DNA of 64,000 nt from Rosa chinensis. Its lineage: Eukaryota; Streptophyta; Magnoliopsida; Rosales; Rosaceae. The position numbers were made by a program, and so were the translations under genes. The notes below the pieces were generated by a model that had not been told where the DNA came from, made no database searches, and was given only the letters and a program-made list of their open reading frames with translations. The stretch lies in assembly GCF_002994745.2 (NCBI RefSeq), contig NC_037092.1, positions 20,733,001 to 20,797,000 on the forward strand. Reading direction: 5' to 3'. Below are positions 35,997 through 45,175 of this stretch, one piece after another (positions within the stretch are counted from its first letter, which is position 1; each line of letters begins with the position of its first letter).

Positions 35997-36034
35997 CAGG
36001 TTTCATTGTTTAGGAACTAACTCAAGCAGTTGAG

Positions 36035-37430
36035 ATGGATACACAGATGAAGGTTGAAATCATTGAGAGGAAAATAATTAAGCCATCCTCCCCAACTCCT
36101 CATCATCTTAGAAATTTTGAGCTGTCATTTTTCGATCAGATGGCAATTACAATTTACACTCCACTCCTTCTCTTCTTTCCAAATACTACTTCTAGTAAGC
36201 TTGAAATATGTGAGCATCTAGCAGAATCATTAGGTAAAACTCTCACTCACTTCTACCCTTTAGCAGGAAGAATTAAAGGTAATACAGTGGTCGAATGTAA
36301 TGATGATGGAGCTGAATTTGTCAAAGCGAAAGTCACCTGTTCCTTATCAGATTTTCTAGAAAAACCAGAAGCCGAGATATTAGAACAGTTCCTTCCAGCT
36401 GAGATTTTATCCAAGGAGGCAGGGACTGGTCCTTTGCTTCTTGTGCAAGTCAACTTGTTCGAGTGTGGTGGAATGGCAATTGGGTTTAGCATTTCACATA
36501 AGATTGCTGATGCCTCCACACTGTCCACATTCATCAATTGCTGGGCTCAAGTAACAAATACAACCAGTACTGATAGTGAGGTATGTATCATGACTCTTCT
36601 TATATTTGGTAGTTATTCATGTTTCTAACATTCAAAAAAATTATTTCTGAAATTTCTACTTGTTATAGGTAATGCTTCCAGAATTTGGTTCGGCATCTCT
36701 CTTTCCACCACAAGATTTCTCTAATGACTCACAGCCACCAGCCCGAGTATACTCCAAAAAGAACATCAATATAACAAGGAGGTATGTGTTTGATGCCTCA
36801 AACATTTCTGCTCTACAATCTAAAGTGGCTAGTTCAGCTGTGCCACAACCTACACGTGTAGAAGCGATTTCAGCACTCATTTGGAAATGTGCAGTCGAAG
36901 CATCGACATCAAAATCAGGATCTCAAAGGCCATCAGTGTTCAGCCAAGATGTGAACTTGCGTAAAAGGGTTGTGCCTCCCTTGCCTGAAAATTTTGCTGG
37001 GAATGTTGTAGGTTTTTATAGATCAAAGGCTGAAGTTGAAGACGGTACTATTGTGGCCATAGATCTAAAAGACTTGGTTTCTAAATTCAGGGAAGGGATT
37101 GAAAACTATGCTGCTATAACAAAAACCATATTTGGTTCTGATGAAGCATGGCAAGGGATCAAAGATAAGTACAAGAACCTGAAAAAAAGTGATGACGTGG
37201 AGTTCTACAGCTGCACAAGTTGGTGTAGGTTTCCTTTTTATGAAGCAGATTTTGGATGGGGAAAGCCAAAATGGGTGAGCATTGCTAGTGTTTCAATTGA
37301 AAATATTATTGTTTTGTTGGATAAGAATGGAATAGAAGCATGGTTGACTATGAACCAAGAAAACATGGCCTTATTTGAGAGCAGTACAGAGCTGCTTGCA
37401 TATGCTTCTGTAAATCCAAGTGTTAGGTGA
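36035..37430 (+). CDS. BAHD acyltransferase 3 (clade III), one intron
   Basis: Two exons (36035-36580 and 36669-37430) separated by an 88-bp GT-AG intron give 435 aa. The catalytic motif is intact (ISHKIADAST) and the structural motif is the canonical DFGWG (EADFGWGKPKW), unlike the other copies in this array. FYPLAGRIKGN, GPLLLVQVNLFECGGMAIGF and LIWKCAVEAS place it with vinorine synthase-like BAHD enzymes. It is expected to be a cytosolic acyl-CoA-dependent O- or N-acyltransferase; the substrate is unknown. The intron falls after the NTTSTDSE segment, about 25 residues after the HxxxD motif, and is absent from copies 1 and 4. That is unusual in a close array but does not affect the frame. 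This looks like the best candidate for a functional array member. Confidence 0.92.
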
Positions 37431-38657
37431 CACATGACAACAAAACACGGCCTTATTCGCTAGCTTTTTTGTTTTCTTCATGCATTTGATCTTTGTCTTT
37501 GTACCCTGGAAGTGTAATAACAAAATTGCCAAATATATATATATATAGAGTTTCCATTTGAATTAATGTTGATTCGTTTATCCCTGAAATTCCAAAACAA
37601 CAACGTTGTTGAACATAAGCACAAGATTAACACCAAAATAATTGCTATTTGTAGCGGCTCTTATTCCAAAAAGAGGGTGTACAATTATTGAGTAGGCAAG
37701 CTTTTAAATAGATCCAATTTGAGATGAATTATTGAGGCTTTTTCCATATTTTCAATACCATTAGTCAAATGGCCAGCAACCTATAGTACGGAGAAGTTGT
37801 AAATATTCATAGTGTTTTTTAAAAGAGAAAAGAGCTGGACACCATCTCTTATCGTATCCTTTTGGTCTTCATATTAAAAGTCTAGTCTGTGGTTTAAGGA
37901 TACGGCCATGATAAAACGCTCATAATTTATTGCTTACTGATCAACATTAGAAGAATAACTTGATCATCTATATTGGAAAGCTAATTAATTATTACATGGT
38001 GAATAATATATACAACACACAGATCAGAAGAAACTGATTAAAAAGAGATGGAGGAAATTATTTAAGAGATCTGAAATCGTTTTTGATTTTTTGGTATCTT
38101 CTCGAATTAAAAATATTTTAACTCAGTCCCTAATCTTCCTTATTCCTTAAAGCACTTTTCTAAAGATCTTCTCAGTGAAAATAAATTAATCAAACTTGAG
38201 ATTATTGAGTCATCAGTATTAAATAAACAAAAATGCATATCATCATGAAAATGGTAGCTGTTGCAGAAGCCATCCATTTGTTCGATAGTTTTGAATAACT
38301 AAATAATATCCGATTTGGTTGATTGTTTTGCTAAGTTGATCTTTATAGGGTTTCAAAAGTGTCTAATTACCATCATAACATTACAAGCGTAATTCATGCT
38401 ATTCTTATTCATTTCTACTGTTCTCGACTGTGAGTGCGACATATACCAATACCAATATAGTCAGATTCTGATGGCCGGCCTATTTGAAACCTTACCTACT
38501 TGCCTCTGGTGGCTTTCCGACATTATCATAGCCTTGAATTTTACTGTGTACGTGCACCAATGTGTTCCCGCCATGGCAGCACCTTCTGGTAACTTTTTGA
38601 CCTTTAATTACCAGCCTGTATGGCATCATTAACACGTTTCTCGTTTCTACAGTTTTT
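37431..38657. other. intergenic between BAHD genes 3 and 4
   Basis: AT-rich DNA without a supported gene. A short (TA)n tract lies near 37532-37545. It contains the 3' flank of gene 3 and the promoter of gene 4. Confidence 0.6.
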
Positions 38658-38666
38658 TATATATAA
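38658..38666 (+). promoter_or_regulatory. TATA box of BAHD gene 4
   Basis: TATATATAA lies 82-90 bp upstream of the chosen ATG at 38748, which leaves a leader of about 50 nt. Confidence 0.6.
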
Positions 38667-38672
38667 CACGTG
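38667..38672. promoter_or_regulatory. G-box (CACGTG) adjoining the BAHD 4 TATA box
   Basis: CACGTG follows the TATA element with no gap. G-boxes bind bHLH and bZIP factors. Its position in the core promoter is unusual and its function is unproven. Confidence 0.45.
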
Positions 38673-38747
38673 CTCTGTTACTTTCTCTTCATATGCTCAA
38701 ATCAAAACGCACACTACATCTCTCCGTTGTGTTTGTGTGAATCTGAG

Positions 38748-40106
38748 ATGATGAAGTTTGAGGTAATCAGAAGTGAAACCATTAAGCCATCTTCTCCAAC
38801 CCCCCATTATCTCAAACACTTCAAGCTTTCCCTTTTAGACCAACTTGCTCCTGTTGCTTATGAGCCCTTGGTTCTCTTCTACCTCTACAATGATCGTGAC
38901 GTTACATTCACACCTGCAAAGAGATCCCTCTGGATGAAGAAGTCACTGTCCGAAACTCTGACTCGTTTCTACCCTTTTGCTGGAAGAATCAAAGAAAACA
39001 TCTCAATCGAATGCTTCGATGATGGTGTTGACTATGTGGAAGCTCGTGTCCATGGCCTTCTCTCCACCCTTTTAGCACAACCTGATGCCGAGGCACTGAG
39101 GCAGCTCCTTCCGGTAGAGATTGAGTCCCCGAAAGCAGGGACCGGGCCTCTGCTTCTTGTTCAGGAGAACTTTTTTGATTGTGGTGGATTGGCAATTGGT
39201 GTGTGCATGTCACGTAAATTGGGTGATGCAGCCTCACTGAACACATTCATTATGTCATGGGCTGCTAGTGCTCTTGGATTTAGTCAAGCACTGCTTCCTG
39301 ATTTCAACGCCTCATTTCGGTTCCCACCAATGGATTGTTCCTCTGCCCACAACCCTGCTGTGGATCATATCATCGAGAAGAGAACGAATGGCTGTGTCAC
39401 AAAGAGGTTTGTGTTTTATGCATCAAAGATTGGCGCCCTTCAGACTAAAGCAGCCAGTGCAAATGTGAAACAGCCCACGAATTCCGAAGCTGTCACAGCT
39501 CTCATTTGGAGATGTGCAGTGGCTGCAGCCTCAAGATCAAGCTTACTGCACAAGTCTCCTCCTAAGCTCTCTGTGTTGTCCCAATCCGTGGATATTCGCA
39601 AAAGGGTCGTGCCGCCTTTGTCTGATGACTCTATAGGGAACCTTGTGGGATACTTTGCTGCACAGGCAAATGAGAGTGAGTTGGAGCTGCAAGGCTTGGT
39701 TGCTCAACTAAGGAAAGGGCTCAAAGAGGCGAGCAACTATTGTGCCGAAAGACTTAAAGGGAGTGATGGATCTCGGGTGATTATCGAATCTTTCAAAGAG
39801 TCAGATGATTTCATCCATAGAGATGACATTATGAACTTTCATGTCTGCACAGGTTTGAGTGATTATAAGGTATTGTATGAGGTGAATTTTGGGTGGGGAA
39901 GGCCAATTTGGGTAAGTAATATTCCTAGTGGTTTAAACAGAAATGTAGCATCATTGGTGAGCACAAGAGAGGATGATGGAACAGAGGCTTGGGTGACTTT
40001 GAGTGAGGGAGACATGGCAACTTTTGAACAGAACCAGGAGCTTCTTGAATTTGCTGTGGTGAATCCAAGTGTCTTGGAACCCATTGCATTGAAGTCTGCT
40101 CTCTAA
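38748..40106 (+). CDS. BAHD acyltransferase 4, full length but catalytic His replaced by Arg
   Basis: An intronless gene of 452 aa. I chose the ATG at 38748 (MMKFEVIRSETIKPSSPTPH) because it matches the other copies' N-termini and lies a normal distance from the TATA box; 26 further codons are open upstream. The fold motifs FYPFAGRIKEN, GPLLLVQENFFDCGGLAIGV and VLYEVNFGWGRPIWV are intact. The catalytic HxxxD reads SRKLGDAAS: the His that activates the acceptor hydroxyl is Arg (codon CGT), while the Asp is kept. In family enzymes loss of this His abolishes or cripples acyl transfer. The reading frame has no other damage, so it may be a recent loss or a retained pseudoenzyme. The C-terminus is extended (LEPIALKSAL) compared with its neighbours. 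Confidence 0.88.
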   Translation: MMKFEVIRSETIKPSSPTPHYLKHFKLSLLDQLAPVAYEPLVLFYLYNDRDVTFTPAKRSLWMKKSLSETLTRFYPFAGRIKENISIECFDDGVDYVEARVHGLLSTLLAQPDAEALRQLLPVEIESPKAGTGPLLLVQENFFDCGGLAIGVCMSRKLGDAASLNTFIMSWAASALGFSQALLPDFNASFRFPPMDCSSAHNPAVDHIIEKRTNGCVTKRFVFYASKIGALQTKAASANVKQPTNSEAVTALIWRCAVAAASRSSLLHKSPPKLSVLSQSVDIRKRVVPPLSDDSIGNLVGYFAAQANESELELQGLVAQLRKGLKEASNYCAERLKGSDGSRVIIESFKESDDFIHRDDIMNFHVCTGLSDYKVLYEVNFGWGRPIWVSNIPSGLNRNVASLVSTREDDGTEAWVTLSEGDMATFEQNQELLEFAVVNPSVLEPIALKSAL

Positions 40107-40210
40107 ATTTGTGATTGATGTCGTTGGTTCTTGTTGAGCATCCAACCTTGGTCTTGGAACATGAATCTAGCTGTCAACAGAATCTTCCTGTCTATCTCTA
40201 TCACCACATT

Positions 40211-40270
40211 AGATGAGAATTATCAAACTATATGTAACCGAGATGAGAATTATCAAACTATATGTAACCG
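40211..40270. repeat. perfect 30-bp tandem duplication
   Basis: The 30-bp unit AGATGAGAATTATC...TATGTAACCG occurs twice, head to tail and without mismatch (40211-40240 and 40241-40270), about 100 bp after the stop codon of BAHD gene 4 and probably in its 3' UTR. Confidence 0.95.
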
Positions 40271-40565
40271 TGTCGCCTTGAATCCACTTTAGAACGAGGC
40301 AAAAACAGATTATGTAGCTCAAAATATGTTCTATACTCGATGTTAAACAAATTATGTAAGTGACTATTTTTGAGACTATTACATGACAGTGGAATGAGTA
40401 GCATACTGATTGATATGCTCTTTTCTTTGCATGCCTTAAAATACTATGTTTCCATCTACCACAACCCAAAAGAAAACCCCAAATTCCTCTGTCAGGTGGC
40501 AGGAACTGCTCCAAATTTAAAAAAAGAAAGAAAAAAGTACAATTCAAATAAAAGAGAAAGAAAAA

Positions 40566-41512
40566 AAAGTACAATTTTTTTTTTTTTTTTGAGAAAATAA
40601 ACCATCTATTAATAACCAAACAGGTTACATATCATTGGATCCAACGAGAGGGACAAACATGAGCTAAAAAAGCTCAACCCTAACCCAATTTAACCTATAA
40701 CCAGAATGTATAACGATACGACCCCGCCACCACCATTTAGATGAACTGTTTCTACCAGTTCGGACACCGCGTCCCAAAACAACCAGACCACGTGTAAGGG
40801 TGATTCACCATCAGCTGATAACCAGAAAGCACCAACAAACGCCTAGAAACACCAAAACAACCAAGACACCAAACAAAGACAACGACACTACCTAGAAACA
40901 CCCAAACCCTCGCTCAAAAGAGGAGGGACTTATTTAAATAGTACAACAAAAAACCAAACAAGGAAAAACTAAGCAAACCGAAAGCAAAAGACCACCAGAG
41001 AGACCCAAGAACAAAAGCCCAAAAGGGTCACCAAAGAGATCACTCAGGCCCATCTTCTTGGTTTGGACCAGTCCACCACTCCTCCCAGACCTGTCATGCA
41101 CCACAGTACGGCCACGTTCCTGTCAACCACATCGCCGAGTCGCCATGATCTGCACCGCTGCACCATCTCCGCAATCCAAACCGCCGAGCCATGCTGGCGC
41201 AACCTGCATCACCAGGGAAACGCCATCCCCGAGCCAGGCCTCGCAATCCCTATCGCCGTTGAGCAAGACCCATGGCGCCGTCGATCGAAGAAGCCATCTG
41301 CGAGGATCAGTAAATCAACCTATGCCGCACGACCATCGCCTCGCCACCATCCCAGCCAAACCATCTGACGAACCGGAGAGAATCCCTTAGACGAAATCCT
41401 TGGGCAGTAGATCTCCTGTTCGGCAGCAACCCCAAGACGATGGCGAGCAATAATTGCAAGCGGAGAGACCGGCCTAGGGTTTCTGAGAGAGAAAACGTCA
41501 AGAAAGCACAAT
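40566..41512 (-). mobile_element. probable poly(A) retroposon, minus strand, abutting Copia
   Basis: A poly-T run (about 40576-40590) marks the poly(A) tail of a minus-strand element about 0.93 kb long. It is flanked by AAAGTACAAT (40566-40575) and AAAGCACAAT (41503-41512), a possible 10-bp target duplication with one mismatch. The body is GC-richer than its surroundings, especially 41040-41500, with no domain recognised in its short open frames. It directly precedes the Copia leader, whose 5' LTR is missing. A non-autonomous non-LTR element is the best guess. Confidence 0.5.
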
Positions 41513-42245
41513 CAATTAAAAAAAAAAAAAACCCGAAAATCTTTCTTCACCACCGCAGCCCCTAGCCCGACTAGCCAAACCATCACCACTGCTTGCCCCG
41601 CGCGCGCCTCTGAGCCCCCTGCTGCTCGCTACGCTCCCGTGCACTTGCAGCCCTGCACCGCTGCGCTGCTGTCCCTACAGCCTTGCCGCAACCCAGCTAG
41701 CACTGCTAGCCTTTGGACCACTCGCCCCCGCGCACCAAGGAGCCATCCCCGGCCTTCCTACCTTCTATAGCCCACGCAAACAACCATCTTCACAGCTACT
41801 ATACATCACCGAGCCCACCTAGTCCTACCAATTCGACTTACATCAACTACAAGTTCAAGAATCAAGGTTTCAAGCTTCAAACTAATCAAGTAAGTTTTTA
41901 TAATTAAAGTTCCCGCTTTTCCGTACTTTAATTTCTCATTCTTTTTCTTCGGGGACTTGCAACCTCCCTTCTTCTTCATCCCATCTTTCTTATAACGTGG
42001 GTTCGATTCTTGAAAAGCAGAATCGTGGGGATTCACACTATTAACAAACTAAGAGCGTTCGTAAGACTTTGGACTAAGAGCGTCCGCAAGCATCGATTTA
42101 TGACCATATTAAACATCATTATTTCAGTCTAATCCAATTATTCTTGGGAATCGATTTCTTGGTAGCATAGCTTGGAAATCTTATTATTTAGTTGTCGTGG
42201 AAGTTTTAACACCGAAACTAATATATTTCTTCTTCTTATTTCAGG

Positions 42246-43361
42246 ATGTCGAAGCCAAAGCTTGTCTTTCCTATCCTTGACTCAACTGGCTCGGAATATC
42301 ATAGTTGGGTCACGGACATTGAGAACCACCTCACTTCAAAATGGATCTTACCTGTAATTCAGGCACCAAACCCTGCGCTTATTTTTGAGCGTTCAGCTAC
42401 AAATAATGCTATTACTCTCATCTTGATGAGACGCCACATGGATAAATCACTCCGATTGGAGTACATGGCAATCAAGGATGCTAGGGAATTATGGGTTGCG
42501 CTAGAAGAGCGTTTTGGTAATGTCAAGGACACCCTCCTCCCCGACTTGAAAGTTCAATGGAGCAATCTACTATTCGCTGACTTCAAGTCCGTAGCTGAAT
42601 ATAATTCAGAAGTTCTGCCCCTCAAAACTATGTTGGGATTCTGTGGACAACCCGTCACAGAGCAAGAGCTAATTGAGAAAACTCTCTCCACCTTCCCCGT
42701 CTCAGCAATTTTGCTATCAAAGCAATATCGAACCGAATACAATACTGGATGGATCACGAGGTTCCATCAGCTAATTAACGTTATGTCTGTAGCTGAAAAA
42801 CATGATAATATCCTCGTGAAGAATTATAATTCAAGGCCTATAGGAACTTAGAGCGTTCAAGAGGCGAATTATAATAATGCACCCAAAGGAGGGCGCAAGG
42901 AGCGGAACCCTAAAAATAAGGGACACAACAGACATTTTGGTCCATATAACCGCCCTTCAAAGGAAGGTAATCTTTAGAATGAAGGACGAACACGTGGCAA
43001 CACATGACAACGTGGGAGAGGAGGCCGTGGGGCTCCAGGAAGTGGTGGAGCCGCCCAAGGCCGTGGGAATGGCGCCAACTCCTCTAGGAGATGCCACCCA
43101 AGTGCAAACAATGCACCTCAATTAAAGGGAGGCAATCACAATGACATGTGTCATTGATGTGGATCAAGTGAGCATTGGTTCAAGCAATGCAATGCAAACA
43201 AACAATTAACTGCGCATTACAAGGCATATAGAGACTTTAGAGAGCATGAAGCCTATCTTGCCGAAGAAGAAGAAGATGGTGATGATGCCAACGTCAATCT
43301 CACCATAGCGGACTTCAAATCTGACAAAGAATTGCACAAGGATGCTGCAGATTTTGATTAG
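42246..43361 (+). pseudogene. Copia 1 gag (capsid plus zinc knuckle), broken
   Basis: The ATG follows a splice-acceptor-like CTTATTTCAGG. MSKPKLVFPILDSTGSEYHS opens a UBN2/gag-type capsid with LRLEYMAIKDARELWVALEE and LIEKTLSTFPVSAILLSKQY. The first stop is at 42849. In shifted frames a Gly/Arg-rich linker (42870-43125) and a zinc knuckle (C-x2-C-x4-H-x4-C around 43150-43190, with the second Cys region damaged by a TGA) can be followed to a natural-looking end, TAG at 43359-43361. Its counterpart in Copia 2 starts at 59706. Confidence 0.8.
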
Positions 43362-43723
43362 TGTAGTCCTTTATTTATTTTCCAAGAATTATGTAATGGC
43401 AATATGCCTTAGTCAATAAATGACAATTTGTACCAACTCTTTCTCATGTGGCGCATCTAATTAAGTATGATGTCTAGGAAAGTAATTGAGATTAGTGGTA
43501 TTTAAGAGAGCCTCGCTCCACCGACATCTCTCTACTTCCCTGGTCATATTTGATTGGAGTTACCAAACGAATAGAGTGACTACGATTTGTCTAAATTTGA
43601 TTTTTATTTTGGATTAGACTTTGGAAACTTTGATGTAATCATTGGCTATTATTAATAAAGTCTCGATTTATTTTATTCAATGTCTTGGACATATTTTTAA
43701 TTTCGAACTTTATTATTTTTCAG
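43362..43723 (+). other. Copia 1 gag-pol spacer, non-coding, with AATAAA signals
   Basis: About 360 bp between the gag stop and the pol start have no open frame. The spacer contains AATAAA at 43415-43420 and 43654-43659 and ends with TTATTTTTCAG directly before an ATG. Copia 2 has a matching spacer (60677-61080), with shared blocks such as AAGTATGATGTCTAGGAA and GACATCTCTCTACT. Confidence 0.7.
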
Positions 43724-45175
43724 TATGTTTCCCGGAGAGCTAGAATGCCTCGTGGATAGTGTAACTACACATACCATCCTTCGAAATAGGCAACTATTTC
43801 TATGGATGACGCCTTCTCGATCTTCCGTGACTACGATGGCTGAATCATCTAAATTGATTCATGGTAGAGGACTAGCCCAATTTATGTTCCCGACGACACA
43901 ATTTTAAATGTCACCGAAGCTCTTTATGCTCCTAGGGCAGGAAGAACCCTATTGAGCTTCAAAGATATAAGAGCCAATGGTTTTCATATGGAAACATATT
44001 GTGAGAATGGATAAGAGTTCCTTTGCATCACCTCTAATGACTATGGACATAAAAGAGTCTTAGAAAAACTTATGTGTCGATCTAGTGGGTTGTATGCAAC
44101 CACTATTTGAATAATTGAATCCAATCATGTTATGAGAGATGATTTATGGGATTCCGACACATATAGGCTTTGGCATGACCGTTTGGGACATCCAGGTCGT
44201 GATATGATGATCCGTATATTAAAGATTTCGCACGGACATCCATTTTTCAGAACGAAAAGAAGTAAAAATCAGATTTTGGACCCTAAAAGAGCCCCTGCTC
44301 CTCACGGCGCCGTTCACCCCTAAAACCAGCCATCTTTGGCCGGCGCCGCTGTCCACGTGCGGCCTCAGGGTGGCATTGACACCAGCAATGCTCTTTTGTC
44401 TCCAACTTTCACTTCTATAGTCAATTGTGACTTCGTGGCTCAACCAAAATCCTCATTGGTTGTTTCTAAAGCCCATCATTCGTTCTGCAAACCCTGCTCT
44501 TTAGCAAAATTAGGATCGAGACCACCTATGCAAAGGACACTAAAGAAAATATACCATTCTTGCAAAGAATCCAAGGTGATATTTGTGGACCTATTCAACC
44601 ACTATGCGGACCATTTAGATATTTTATTGTGTTGGTTGATGCATCGACACGCTGGTCACATGTCATGCTTTTGTGTCCACAAGGAACGCTGCATTTGCTA
44701 AACTCCTAGCCCAAATTATTAAGTTACGGGCTCACCACCTTGATCATCCTATTAAGTCTATAAGATTAGACAACGCTGGGGAGTTTACATCAAAGACTTT
44801 TGATGATTATTGCATGTCCATCGGGATTGAAGTTGAACATCCCGTTCCTCATGTTCACACCCAAAATGGTCTAACAGAAGCAGCCATTAAACGACTACAA
44901 ATGGTTGCTAGGGCATTGGTAATGCGCACCAATCTCTCTATTTCTGCTTGGGGCTATGCAATATTGCATGCAGCTGTGCTTATTCGTCTGAGGCCTACTG
45001 CCACTCAGCCCTTCTCTACGTCCCAGATGGTAACTGGGTATGAGCCTGATGTCTCACACTTACCCATATTTAGGTGTGCAGTTTATGTGCCAATTGCACC
45101 CCTACAGCGCGCCAAAATGGGTCCTCAACGACGATTAGACATTTATGTTGGATATGATTCTCCAACAATTGTCCG

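Noticed and set aside
41058..41511. Plus- and minus-strand Pro/Ser/Arg-rich frames near 41.1-41.5 kb
   Set aside because: Open in several frames at once because of GC-rich composition; part of a retroposon, no domain.
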